This document shows, one piece after another, positions 36,334-45,248 of a stretch of DNA of 64,000 nt. How positions within the stretch are numbered: position 1 is the stretch's first letter; the number at the start of each line of letters is the position of its first letter. The translations under genes and the position numbers were made by a program. This DNA is from Sedimentitalea xiamensis (GTDB taxonomy: Bacteria > Pseudomonadota > Alphaproteobacteria > Rhodobacterales > Rhodobacteraceae): NCBI RefSeq assembly GCF_030164465.1, contig NZ_JASNJE010000012.1, forward strand, positions 49,386-113,385, written 5' to 3'. Below the pieces are notes generated by a model. That model was not told the origin of the DNA and searched no databases. It worked only from the letters and a program-made list of their open reading frames with translations.

Positions 36334-38283
36334 TCAGTCCGACAGATCGGCCCGCATCAGCGGCAGCGTTATGTCATCCGGATTGGCCGCAATGGCCGCG
36401 TCCAGCGTCTTGCGCGCCTCCGCGCGGTTGCCAAGCGCGTCATGGATGCGGGCGATCATCACCCAGGCGCGGGTCAGTTGCGGGTCCAGCGCGACGGCTT
36501 CGCCAAAGGCGGACAGGGCGGCGGGCATGTTGCGGGTGGTCAGGCCGATCCCGCCCAGAACCAGCTGTGTCTCGGGAAAATCGGCCTTGTTACGGATCGA
36601 TCTCTGCCATTCCGTCATCGCGCCGTTCAGCGCCTCGGTCGCGTCCTTCGGCATATGCGCGATGCGCAGCCCCAGGAATTCGCGCGCCGCCGCCATCCGC
36701 ACGGTGCGGCTCGGATCGTCGAGAAGGGAAACCAGCCGCTGCGCGACATCGGTCTGCGCCGCGCCGCGCTGGCTGGACACCGCCGCCGCGCGCACCATCG
36801 GATCGGGATCGGACAGGAATGGTTCGGTCCGCGCGGCGATCGCCGGATCGGACACCTGCGCCAGCAGGTCCAGCGCGGTGGCGCGCAGGATTGCCGGCAA
36901 GTCCTCGTGCTCGACGATGCCGATCAGCCCTGAGACCGAATTCGCAGGGTCTTGCCGCGCCGGGGCAAAGACCTGTGCCACATGCGGACCCCGGTGGCGG
37001 CTGTCGGGATACCAGGCGGCGACGGTGTCGGTGGCCCATTGCGCCGACCGCTCGGCGTGGCAATCGTTGCAGGCGTTGGGCGCGCCGGTTTCCAGCGTCA
37101 GGTCCGGGCGCGGCACCCGGAAGGAATGGTCGCGCCGCCCGTCGATGCCCATGTAGTCGCGCTCGATCATGTGACAGTTCCGGCATTGCGCCCCGTCGCT
37201 GCCGGCAGGGTGAAAATGATGCCCGGGATCGTCGTAATTCGCCAGTGGCAGCGAAGGAAAACGGTCGTTCCCGGCCTTTGAATGGCATTGGGTGCACAGG
37301 CCGTTGCCTTCGGCCACATGTCTCGCGCTGTGCGGGTTGTGGCAGTCGGTGCAGGCCACCCCCTTGGAATACATCCTGGATTGCAGGAACGAGCCGTAGA
37401 CATAAACCTCGTCGAGGATCTGCCCGTCCGGATGATAGAGGCCCTCGCGCAGCGGAGACAGGCGGTAGGCGTCGTGATAGGCCGTGCCGGGCAGCGGGTT
37501 GCCGTCCTCAAAGGGTTCGCGGCGCGAATGGCAGCCGGCGCATTGCTGGATTTCCGCCTCGGCCCCGGCGGAGAAATCCATGGTCAGCGCCGTGTCGCCC
37601 AGCCCCGCCCAGCGGTCTGGGTCATAGGTGCCGTTGGCCAGCGCCCAGTCACGATGCGCCTCGCCCGGCCCGTGGCAGGCTTCGCAGCCGACGCCGATTT
37701 CCGACTGCGTGCTGGCGTAGGCCTGCGCCTGCGGATCGTAGTTTTTTTCGAAACCCGTCGCGTGGCATTCCGCGCAGCGCGCGTTCCAGTTCTTGTAAGG
37801 TCCGGTCCAGTGCAGCCCGTCACCGGCGTGAAGACCCTGGTCGGGATAAAGGTGATACCAGCGTTCCCGTTCCACATCCCAGACCACGTCAAAGGACTGT
37901 AGCTTGCCGGGTTCGGTTTCGATCAGGTATTGCTGCAACGGCGCGATGCCGGCGACCCCGGCCACCGGCCAGGTGGTCAAGGCGCCTTCGGGGCCATCGC
38001 TTTCGATGAAATACCGGCCATCCCGCGTGGTGAACCGGGTCGTTATCCCGTTCAGGGTAAAGGCGGCATCGTCGAAATCGCCCAGCACATGCACGGCGTC
38101 CGGCGGCGTCCATGCCAGTTGATGATGCGAGCCTTGCCAGTCGCGGGTTTCCTCCTGATGGCAATCCGCGCAGGCGGCGCTGCCGATATAGGCGGGCGTT
38201 CCGCCAGCGTCCTGCGCCGCCGCGCCATCCGCCGTCGCAAGAAACAGCCATGTGGCCGCAAACACTGTCATCATGGCGCGCAT
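36334..38283 (-). CDS. Octaheme c-type cytochrome with HEAT and TPR repeats, exported
   Basis: 649 residues with a signal peptide (MRAMMTVFAATWLFLATADGAAA). Eight CXXCH haem motifs occur: CADCH (from residue 38), CAECH, CEACH, CAGCH, CTDCH, CTQCH, CRNCH and CNDCH. A HEAT-like region follows (LRATALDLLAQVSDPAIAAR, PMVRAAAVSSQRGAAQ), then a C-terminal TPR pair (PAALSAFGEAVALDPQLTRAWVMIARIHDALGN). It probably transfers electrons in the periplasm or at the outer membrane; no catalytic active site is recognised. A second Met at residue 4 or 5 is an alternative start. The Crp/Fnr gene lies upstream on the same strand. Confidence 0.87.
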   Translation of the reverse strand: MRAMMTVFAATWLFLATADGAAAQDAGGTPAYIGSAACADCHQEETRDWQGSHHQLAWTPPDAVHVLGDFDDAAFTLNGITTRFTTRDGRYFIESDGPEGALTTWPVAGVAGIAPLQQYLIETEPGKLQSFDVVWDVERERWYHLYPDQGLHAGDGLHWTGPYKNWNARCAECHATGFEKNYDPQAQAYASTQSEIGVGCEACHGPGEAHRDWALANGTYDPDRWAGLGDTALTMDFSAGAEAEIQQCAGCHSRREPFEDGNPLPGTAYHDAYRLSPLREGLYHPDGQILDEVYVYGSFLQSRMYSKGVACTDCHNPHSARHVAEGNGLCTQCHSKAGNDRFPSLPLANYDDPGHHFHPAGSDGAQCRNCHMIERDYMGIDGRRDHSFRVPRPDLTLETGAPNACNDCHAERSAQWATDTVAAWYPDSRHRGPHVAQVFAPARQDPANSVSGLIGIVEHEDLPAILRATALDLLAQVSDPAIAARTEPFLSDPDPMVRAAAVSSQRGAAQTDVAQRLVSLLDDPSRTVRMAAAREFLGLRIAHMPKDATEALNGAMTEWQRSIRNKADFPETQLVLGGIGLTTRNMPAALSAFGEAVALDPQLTRAWVMIARIHDALGNRAEARKTLDAAIAANPDDITLPLMRADLSD

Positions 38284-38377
38284 GGGGTATCCGTTTCGTA
38301 TCCCGTTCCGTCCGGACCGTTATCGGATGTGGGTGGGGCGGATACAAGCAAAGAGGCTGCCAGCGCCAAACACGATT

Positions 38378-39088
38378 TCAGGTCGCGCAGAATTCCGACA
38401 TCCGGCCCCGGTCGCCGACCCGCAGGCGACCGTATCCGAGTTCGATCAATCCCTGATCCGCCAGTTTCTTCAGGATCCGGCGCGCCGTGGGCAGCGAAAT
38501 CGCATTCATCATGGCAATCTGTTCCTGCGAACACAGAATCCACCCATCCGTGTCCGACAGGCTTTCATCCGAGAACAGAAGCCACGCCGCCACACGGCGG
38601 GTGGTGTCCGGAATCGACATATTGGCCAGCAAGCGAAGCGCGACCGCCGTATTTTGATGGTTCAAGGCATAGAAATCGGCCAGCAGGTCAGGGTGCGGCC
38701 GCAGCAGATCGGTCAGAGCGGCCTGCGGCAGGAACCAGACATCCACCGGCGATCGGGCGGTGATCGTGATCAGACGGGGGGATCTGGCGAAGAGAGCCAG
38801 ATCCCCGATCCAGAAACCGGGATAGGCAATGTGGCAGTCAAAGACGCTGCCGGCATCGTTGGGCGTGGACAGGCAGACCCGGCCTCGCAGAAGGCCATAG
38901 ATTCCGTCTGGCATGTCTCCGACCCGGTATAGCGTCTGGCCGGATTCGTAGGACCGGGCGCGGCCCAGCGGCAAGAGCAACCGCCGCACGGATTCGCTGC
39001 GTTTGGACAACCAACCGGACCGGGAAAAAATATCCAACTCATCCGGAAGCTGAATTTTTTTTTGCGCATTGGGAAGGGAACCGATCAT
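38378..39088 (-). CDS. Crp/Fnr-family transcriptional regulator
   Basis: 236 residues. The N-terminal cyclic-nucleotide-binding-like beta barrel (YESGQTLYRVGDMPDGIYGLLRGRVCLS) is followed by a long dimer helix and a winged helix-turn-helix (CSQEQIAMMNAISLPTARRILKKLADQGLIELGYGRLRV). The N-terminus lacks the cysteine cluster of oxygen-sensing FNR. No cAMP-specific Arg/Glu phosphate-binding motif is evident, so the signal is unknown. It is divergent from the arylsulfatase and upstream of the octaheme gene, so it could control either. Confidence 0.88.
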   Translation of the reverse strand: MIGSLPNAQKKIQLPDELDIFSRSGWLSKRSESVRRLLLPLGRARSYESGQTLYRVGDMPDGIYGLLRGRVCLSTPNDAGSVFDCHIAYPGFWIGDLALFARSPRLITITARSPVDVWFLPQAALTDLLRPHPDLLADFYALNHQNTAVALRLLANMSIPDTTRRVAAWLLFSDESLSDTDGWILCSQEQIAMMNAISLPTARRILKKLADQGLIELGYGRLRVGDRGRMSEFCAT

Positions 39089-39190
39089 TTGAACATATTA
39101 ACCCGTCCGCGCTCGTGTCACAACTGCCCGGAGTGTCATGTGGAATTTACGGCGAAGTTCAACATTGTAAAAACCGTCTGGCATTCTGTC

Positions 39191-39204
39191 GCTAGTGTGC
39201 TAGC
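39191..39204. promoter_or_regulatory. Inverted repeat in the crp/fnr-arylsulfatase divergent region
   Basis: GCTAGTGTGCTAGC is a perfect 5-bp inverted repeat with a 4-base spacer, about 112 bases before the sulfatase ATG. It does not match the FNR/CRP consensus half-sites (TTGAT or TGTGA). It is the clearest symmetric element in this 227-bp regulatory gap. Confidence 0.35.
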
Positions 39205-39315
39205 TGATTGAAAATGCGGTCCGCACCGACCAAAGATGCCGGAATTGTATTCGAAACCAAAGACATGTCCGGGACCGCACCGCTGCATCAATTCTGAACA
39301 GGGAGTCTTCACAAG

Positions 39316-40917
39316 ATGTCAAACCCACCTTCCACTGTCTCGTCCTGGACGGACCCGATACGGAAGCTCGCGGTCCTTGCCTGCGCCGTTTCCCTCGCGG
39401 TGCCGGCCTGGGCGCAGGATGAGAAACCCAACATCCTCGTGATCTGGGGCGACGATGTCGGACAGTCCAACATTTCCGCCTACACGTTGGGTCTTATGGG
39501 GTATCGCACGCCCAACATCGACCGCATCGCCGCCGAGGGCATGATGTTCACCGACTATTACGGCGAACAGTCCTGCACCGCTGGCCGGTCCTCGTTCATC
39601 ATGGGGCAATCGGTGTTCCGCACCGGCCTGTCCAAGGTCGGCCTGCCCGGCGCCGAGGAAGGCATGCAGATCGAGGACCCGACCATCGCCGGCCTTCTGA
39701 AGGCGCAAGGCTATGCCACCGGCCAGTTCGGAAAGAACCATCTCGGTGACCGGGACGAGCATTTGCCGACGAACCACGGTTTTGACGAGTTCTTCGGCAA
39801 TCTCTATCACCTCAATGCCGAGGAAGAGCCCGAGAACGAGGATTATCCGCAGAATCCCGAGTTCCGCGAGCGCTTCGGCCCGCGCGGGGTGATCAAGTCA
39901 TCGGCCGATGGCAGCATCGAGGATACCGGCCCGCTCACCAGGAAGCGGATGGAAACCGTCGACGAAGAAACGGCGGCGGCCGCCATCGACTTCATCAAGC
40001 GTCAGGAAGAGGCAGGCACACCCTGGTTCGTCTGGTGGTCCGGCACCCGGATGCACTTCCGTACCCATGTGAAGCCGGAGATGCGCGAAAAGGCCAATGA
40101 GATCGCGGGCCGCAATGTGGACGAATATTCCGCCGGCATGATCGAGCACGACCAGCACATCGGCCTGTTCCTCGACACGCTGGATGAACTGGGCATCGCA
40201 GACAACACCATCGTGTTCTATTCGACCGACAATGGCCCGCATATGAACACCTGGCCGGATGCCGCCATGACTCCGTTCTGGGGCGAGAAGAACACCCAGT
40301 GGGAAGGTGCATGGCGCGTTCCGGCGATGGTGCGGTGGCCCGGCAAGATCGCCGAGGACACGGTGTCCAACGAGATCGTTCACCACATGGACTGGTTGCC
40401 GACCTTCCTGGCCGCTGCCGGCAACGAAACCGTCAAGGAAGACCTGCTCGACGGCATCACCGTGGCCGAAGTCGGCGGCGGACGCGACTATCGGGTGCAT
40501 CTGGATGGCTACAACATCCTGCCGATGCTGACCGGCGAGACCTCCACCAGCCCGCGTAACGAGATATTCTACTTCACCGATGATGGCGACCTCGCGGCGC
40601 TGCGCTATCGCGACTGGAAGATCACCTTCCTCGAGCAAAAGGCCTGGGCGACTTTGCGGGCCTGGATGGAGCCGCTGACGCCGTTGCGGACGCCGCTGAT
40701 CTTCAACCTGCGTCGCGACCCCTACGAGCGTGGCTACCGGACCTCCAACACCTTCTACGACTGGATGCTGGATAGGGCCTATATGCTGGTGCCGGCACAG
40801 CAATACGTGGCGCAGTTCCTCGAAACCTTCCAGGAATACCCGCCGCGGCAGGAAGCGGCATCCTTCAGCCTCGACAAGGTCATGGAGAAGCTCAGCAGCC
40901 CACAAGGCACGCCCTGA
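39316..40917 (+). CDS. Exported arylsulfatase
   Basis: 533 residues. A long N-terminal signal ends near AWAQ (residue 34). The sulfatase core starts KPNILVIWGDDVG, in which D46 and D47 bind Ca2+. The C87-T-A-G-R91 motif matches C-x-A-x-R, where the cysteine is converted to formylglycine by a separate maturase not found in this window. GKNHLGDRDEHLPTNHGFDEF and YSTDNGPHMNTWPD carry further metal and catalytic residues. It hydrolyses a sulfate ester in the periplasm; the substrate is unknown. AGGGAG precedes the ATG. A strong terminator follows. Confidence 0.92.
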   Translation: MSNPPSTVSSWTDPIRKLAVLACAVSLAVPAWAQDEKPNILVIWGDDVGQSNISAYTLGLMGYRTPNIDRIAAEGMMFTDYYGEQSCTAGRSSFIMGQSVFRTGLSKVGLPGAEEGMQIEDPTIAGLLKAQGYATGQFGKNHLGDRDEHLPTNHGFDEFFGNLYHLNAEEEPENEDYPQNPEFRERFGPRGVIKSSADGSIEDTGPLTRKRMETVDEETAAAAIDFIKRQEEAGTPWFVWWSGTRMHFRTHVKPEMREKANEIAGRNVDEYSAGMIEHDQHIGLFLDTLDELGIADNTIVFYSTDNGPHMNTWPDAAMTPFWGEKNTQWEGAWRVPAMVRWPGKIAEDTVSNEIVHHMDWLPTFLAAAGNETVKEDLLDGITVAEVGGGRDYRVHLDGYNILPMLTGETSTSPRNEIFYFTDDGDLAALRYRDWKITFLEQKAWATLRAWMEPLTPLRTPLIFNLRRDPYERGYRTSNTFYDWMLDRAYMLVPAQQYVAQFLETFQEYPPRQEAASFSLDKVMEKLSSPQGTP

Positions 40918-40946
40918 TCTACGGAAGACGGCATGACAAAGGAACG

Positions 40947-40975
40947 AAACCGCGCCCCAAGGGGCGCGGTTTTTC
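40947..40975 (+). terminator. Strong intrinsic terminator after the arylsulfatase
   Basis: AAACCGCGCCCC and GGGGCGCGGTTT form a 12-bp perfect stem separated by two bases (real loop four to six bases), immediately followed by further Ts (GGTTTTTCG). It lies 30 bases after the arylsulfatase stop and also faces the converging batD gene, so it could act in both directions. Confidence 0.88.
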
Positions 40976-41027
40976 GTTGTGCCGCTGGCTTGTCGGGCGC
41001 GCGGGGCGATGACGGGATCGGGGTTTC

Positions 41028-42284
41028 TCAGGGGTTCAGCGGAGGGAGTGAGCGGCCGGACCCGGCCGTGCCAGCCGCGCGTCGTGCCGCCCTGCGCGCG
41101 CTTTGTGCGGCGCGTTCGGCACCGTTCCACGCCGGTTTGCCTGTCTCTGCCTGCCGGCCGAACCGGGCCGCGCCGATCCCGGCCAGCGCCCGCCGCACCG
41201 GCAAGGCCGCCTGCGGCAGGTCGGGGAAGAAGCCCGCCCATTTCTCGACCGCGGCGAGGCTTGCCGAAAGGTCGCGTGTCCTGAGCGCCCGCATCAGCCT
41301 CCGATGCGCCGCACGCTCGGACGCCTCGTAGCCTGCCCGCGCCTCTGCCAGCGCGCGGAACAGGGGCGGGCGGAGGACTGTCCACGCCAGCCACAACCCC
41401 AGCGCGCCCAGAAGGCCCCACCCGACACGGCGGGCGATCTCGCGCGGGCTCATCGGCGGCGCGGCGGATAGTGCCGATCCGGTCACCGTCACGACGGTCT
41501 CGGGCACTGTCGCCGTCTCGACCTGTCCTGACTCGACATTGAACCAGTCGATGGTCAGTCCCGGCAGGATCGCCTCGCCCGCCGACTGCCCGACATAGGT
41601 GGTCGTCTCGACCCGTGTTCCCGACAGCACCCCGCGCTCCTCGGTTTCGCTGATCACGGGTTCCTTGCCATAGGCCCGCACCGCCGTCGCCTCCGTTTCC
41701 GCCGTAAGCGTCGGGATCAGGACCGGGGTCGTGCCCTCGATGCGCGCGGTGATCGTCCGCGTGATCGCGTCGCCGGCGGCCAGTTCGGTCGCGCCTTCCA
41801 GCGTCTGATCCAGAGCGAAGCCCCGCGCGATGACCGGCGGGTTCAGCCCGCGCGCACCGGCAGGCACCCGCGCGGCAAAGCGGATGTCCGGCAGCGGCGC
41901 TCGAAACTCGACCGGGTCGCTTGTGTCGGGATCGGCATAGGTCACAACGATTTCGCCATCGGGCAGTTCGAACGGCCCCGCCGCCAGCGGATAGAGCCGA
42001 TAGCTGCGCTGCACCCCCGACCATGTCGCCCCGCCGATGCGCTGGCTGACCGGCCCGGTCGCCCGTTCCGGCAGGCGCACCATCAGCGACGGCACCTCGA
42101 CATTGGGAAAAACCGCAGGTTTCGGCATCCAGGTGGGCACCAGCACCTGGATGCGCAGCGTCACCGGCTGGCCGACGATGGCGGTTTCGGAGTCCAGTTC
42201 GAACGAGACCTGCGGGTCTTGTGCCAACGCACTCTGCCCGAGGCACGACAGCCCCGAAATCACCGCGACAGCAAGCCGGATCAT
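41028..42284 (-). CDS. batD: BatD-family protein (oxygen-tolerance/BatD), membrane-anchored
   Basis: 418 residues with a signal peptide (MIRLAVAVISGLSCLGQSALAQ). Two or three Ig-like beta domains follow (VSFELDSETAIVGQPVTLRIQV, then AGDAITRTITARIEGTTPVLIPTL), then a transmembrane helix (VGWGLLGALGLWLAWTVL) and a basic cytoplasmic tail. This layout is that of BatD. ATG 42284 overlaps the stop of the VWA/TPR gene. It is the last gene of the MoxR-Bat operon. The Ig domains presumably sit in the periplasm while the VWA partners reach into the same space. Confidence 0.85.
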   Translation of the reverse strand: MIRLAVAVISGLSCLGQSALAQDPQVSFELDSETAIVGQPVTLRIQVLVPTWMPKPAVFPNVEVPSLMVRLPERATGPVSQRIGGATWSGVQRSYRLYPLAAGPFELPDGEIVVTYADPDTSDPVEFRAPLPDIRFAARVPAGARGLNPPVIARGFALDQTLEGATELAAGDAITRTITARIEGTTPVLIPTLTAETEATAVRAYGKEPVISETEERGVLSGTRVETTTYVGQSAGEAILPGLTIDWFNVESGQVETATVPETVVTVTGSALSAAPPMSPREIARRVGWGLLGALGLWLAWTVLRPPLFRALAEARAGYEASERAAHRRLMRALRTRDLSASLAAVEKWAGFFPDLPQAALPVRRALAGIGAARFGRQAETGKPAWNGAERAAQSARRAARRAAGTAGSGRSLPPLNP

Positions 42285-43795
42285 TCCGCGTCTCCCGACG
42301 TGTCCAGCAGGAACCGGCTGCGCAGGAAATCGCCCATGTCGGTGTCGATGCTGTCGATCCACTGTTCCGCGGTCAGCGGGGCCGAGTCTTCTTTCGGCGC
42401 TTCGATCTGGGTTTCCGCCCCGCGGTTGGATTCGTTGTCGAACACCAGCTCGTCGGCGCCGATGCCGGTGTCCTCGCCGGTGTCGGAGGCTTCGGCGGTT
42501 TCCTCCACAAAGGCCACGATGGCCCAGGCCACGTCTCGGTTCGTCTCGGCTTCGGCCCAGCCTGGCCGCCGCACCAGCGCGGTTTCGAACGCCCGCGCTC
42601 CGGGGCGGTATTCGCGGTTGCGGATCCGCGCGGTGCCTTCGGCGAACGCGGCCTCGGCGCTGTCCAGTCGCGCAAAGAGTGCTGCCGCGTCGGCGTAGCG
42701 CCCGGCCTTCATCATCGCATGGCCCCGCCACATCGGGTCCTGAAACAGGTCCGCCGCCTTGGCGAAGTCCTTGTTCTCATAGGCCAGCCGCCCTTGCTGA
42801 TCCGGTGTCAGGAACCAGTCCAGCCAGCCATCGGCCCGCGCCGCCCCCGGTGTCTGCACGGCCAAAGCCAGGATGATCGCGATCCCCCAGCGAATCGTCC
42901 AGCCTTTCCGGAACGACAACAGCGCCAGGAGCGCCGCCGGCCAGACCAGCCACCATCCGCGATCGTCCCAGGCCAGCCGGTCGTCCGCCAGCAGCGCGGC
43001 GCGATGCGCCGACCGCAAGCGCCTTTCGATAAGGTTGATGTCGCTGTCGTCGGGAGAGATCTGCACGATGGTGGCCCCGTCGATCCCGTCCAGTTGAGCG
43101 ACCTTGCGGCCTTCCGGCAGGACCAGCAGAAACACAACGGGCGGACCGTCGTCCACGTCGAATGCGGCAATGTCGACCGGATCTAGGTCGTCCAGCACGA
43201 AGAGCACGGCGCCATCGCTGTCCGCGTCGTCCAGGATGTCGCGCGCCATGGCGAAGGCGGCGGTGGCGTTCTGCCCCGCCTTCGGCATCACCTGTGGCGA
43301 CAGCCCTTCGAGCAGCGGGCGCAGGATGTTGGGATCCTCGGTCAGGGGCGACACCCGATGCGCGGTCCCGGCATAGGCGACCAGCGCGGTGCGCGCGCCG
43401 GCGCGGGCAGCGATCAGGTCCAGCACCTTGAAACGCGCGCGGTCCAGCCGGGTCGGGGCAAGGTCCGGCGTTTCCATCGACTCCGTCACCTTGAGCGCCA
43501 CCACAAGCGGCGCGGTTTCCGCGATCAGCGGGTTCGGCACCCGGCTCCAGGTCGGCCCTGCCGCGGCCAGCGTCAGCAGGACCAGCCCCGCCGCGACGCC
43601 GTCGCCGGGATGAACCCGGCGCCCTTGCCCGGATCCGATCTGCAAGGCCGCGAAAAGGTGGGGCGCGAACTGCCCGGGCTCCGTTGCGGCGCCCGATCCG
43701 CGCGGCCGGGTCAGATACCAGACCGCCGCGACGCCGAGCAGGGCCAGCAGCCAGGCCGGGCGCAGGAAATGAAAGGCGGCCAGCGTGTCGATCAT
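42281..43795 (-). CDS. BatB/BatC-like fusion: degenerate VWA domain plus TPR
   Basis: 504 residues. An N-terminal BatA/B membrane anchor (FLRPAWLLALLGVAAVWYL, then a second helix) and a von Willebrand A domain are followed by two more helices (near 275 and 298). A TPR region (RLAYENKDFAKAADLFQDP, AAFAEGTARIRNREYRPGARAFETALV) then ends in an acidic tail. The MIDAS motif DxSxS is degraded to KVTES at residues 102-106, so metal-dependent ligand binding is probably lost. ATGA overlaps join it to batA and batD. In other bacteria BatB and BatC are often separate genes. Confidence 0.85.
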   Translation of the reverse strand: MIDTLAAFHFLRPAWLLALLGVAAVWYLTRPRGSGAATEPGQFAPHLFAALQIGSGQGRRVHPGDGVAAGLVLLTLAAAGPTWSRVPNPLIAETAPLVVALKVTESMETPDLAPTRLDRARFKVLDLIAARAGARTALVAYAGTAHRVSPLTEDPNILRPLLEGLSPQVMPKAGQNATAAFAMARDILDDADSDGAVLFVLDDLDPVDIAAFDVDDGPPVVFLLVLPEGRKVAQLDGIDGATIVQISPDDSDINLIERRLRSAHRAALLADDRLAWDDRGWWLVWPAALLALLSFRKGWTIRWGIAIILALAVQTPGAARADGWLDWFLTPDQQGRLAYENKDFAKAADLFQDPMWRGHAMMKAGRYADAAALFARLDSAEAAFAEGTARIRNREYRPGARAFETALVRRPGWAEAETNRDVAWAIVAFVEETAEASDTGEDTGIGADELVFDNESNRGAETQIEAPKEDSAPLTAEQWIDSIDTDMGDFLRSRFLLDTSGDAE

Positions 43796-44772
43796 GCGGT
43801 TCTCCGCCGCCGGGGCAGAAGCAGACCGGTCAAGGCCGCCAGCGCGGTCAACACTGCCGCGCCGGCCGCGACCCATGTCAGGTCCTGCGTCGGGCGGAAA
43901 CTGGTCTGTTCGACCTTGCGCGGCGCCATCGCGTCGATCCGGTCATAGACCTCGGTCAGGGCCTCCGAATTGTCGGCATAGAAGTATGCGCCGCCGGTGC
44001 GCTTTGCGATATCTTCAAGCGTATCGAGATCGACCCGATCCTCGCCGCTGGCCTCGGGATCGCCGACACCGATGGTCTGGATCGTCACGCCGCGGTCCGC
44101 TGCGATGGCCGCGGCGTTGATCGGCGTCATCCGGCTGCTGTTGTCGGCGCCGTCGCTGAGCAGGATGACCAGGCGTTCCGGAACGTCGCTGGCGTCGAAC
44201 AGGCGCACCGACAGCCCGATGGCATCGCCGATCGCGGTGTTCGGCCCGGCCATGCCGACAACGGTCTGGTCCAGGAAACCGTTGAGGCTGACGAGGTCGT
44301 CGGTAAAGGGCGCCTGCACGAAGGCCTTGGTGCCGAACACGATCAGCGCCATGCGATCGCCGTCCCGCTGGCCGATGAAGGCTTTCAGAACCTCCTTGAC
44401 GGCCGCCAACCGTTGCTGGACCTGCCCGTCCGGCAGGGCGAAATCCCTTTCATCCATCGACCCCGAGATATCCAGCGCCAGAACGATGTCGCGCGCGGAT
44501 TTCTCGATCACCAACGGCTCGCCCAGCCGTTCCGGGCGCGCCAGCGCCACCACGATCAACCCCCAGACACACAGGGCGGCAAACATCTGCCACCGGCTCC
44601 GTTTCGGCACACGGGCGCCGGGGCGGGCCTCGATCCCCGCGGCGTCGGTCAACCGGCGGAAGAAGGGCACACGCGTCGCGGCGACCTGTTCGCGATGCGG
44701 CGGCGCGAAACGCCAGACCAGCAGCGGCAGCGGCAAGAGCGCGAGAGCCCAGGGGATCGCCAGCGAGATCAT
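43792..44772 (-). CDS. batA: VWA-domain protein, BatA type
   Basis: 326 residues. Two N-terminal helices (LAIPWALALLPLPLLVWRF and MFAALCVWGLIVVALARP) flank a charged loop. A VWA domain with an intact MIDAS follows (D101-I-S-G-S105), with TAIGDAIGLSVRLF and LLSDGADNSS completing the metal site. A C-terminal helix (VAAGAAVLTALAALTGLLL) and basic tail finish the protein. It should bind partners through the metal site at the membrane. It is paired with the degenerate VWA protein, to which it is translationally coupled. Confidence 0.9.
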   Translation of the reverse strand: MISLAIPWALALLPLPLLVWRFAPPHREQVAATRVPFFRRLTDAAGIEARPGARVPKRSRWQMFAALCVWGLIVVALARPERLGEPLVIEKSARDIVLALDISGSMDERDFALPDGQVQQRLAAVKEVLKAFIGQRDGDRMALIVFGTKAFVQAPFTDDLVSLNGFLDQTVVGMAGPNTAIGDAIGLSVRLFDASDVPERLVILLSDGADNSSRMTPINAAAIAADRGVTIQTIGVGDPEASGEDRVDLDTLEDIAKRTGGAYFYADNSEALTEVYDRIDAMAPRKVEQTSFRPTQDLTWVAAGAAVLTALAALTGLLLPRRRRTA

Positions 44773-45248
44773 GCGTCCTCCCGTTCCGGGGCGGCGTGCC
44801 GGCGCACCCATCGCTGCGCCAGCCGGAATAGGGCCGGGTCGGGCGCGGTGGCGCGATAGGGGGCTTCGGCGACGATCCGTCCGGGTCCGCTGACGAAGCC
44901 GTCGCCGGCCATCGTGCGGTCGAGAAACCGCAGCCAGTCCGCTCCGGTGAGGTTTGCGACCTCGGCGCGGGGAAAGCCGGCCAGCGCCGTGCGGCGCAGG
45001 ATGTCGGCGATCCGGGCGGGGTCGTCGCCGGCTGCCGCCAGCGCCGCCAGCCCGGCGCGGCGGTAGGCGGTGGCGCGGCGATGCAGGATCAGCAAGCGCA
45101 GCCCGGCCAGGATCAGCGCCGCCAACGCGATCCCGAGCCAGATCCAGCCGGCCGTCTGCGGCATCCACGACACCGGCGGCGGTTCCGGCACCGGTTCCAG
45201 CAGGTCAAGCAACTGGACGAGGTTCAGCCCGTCGAACCGGTCCTCCAT
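44769..45248 (-). CDS. DUF4381-domain membrane protein
   Basis: 159 residues. The pattern is short cytoplasmic or periplasmic head (NLVQLLDLLEPVPEPPPVSWMPQTAGW), one transmembrane helix (IWLGIALAALILAGLRLLIL), then a helical domain with GDDPARIADILRRTALAGFPRAEVANLTGADWLRFLD. This is the standard DUF4381 protein found between the DUF58 and VWA genes of MoxR operons. It shares the end base with the DUF58 gene and overlaps batA by four bases. No enzymatic motif is visible; it is probably a structural partner. Confidence 0.88.
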   Translation of the reverse strand: MEDRFDGLNLVQLLDLLEPVPEPPPVSWMPQTAGWIWLGIALAALILAGLRLLILHRRATAYRRAGLAALAAAGDDPARIADILRRTALAGFPRAEVANLTGADWLRFLDRTMAGDGFVSGPGRIVAEAPYRATAPDPALFRLAQRWVRRHAAPEREDA

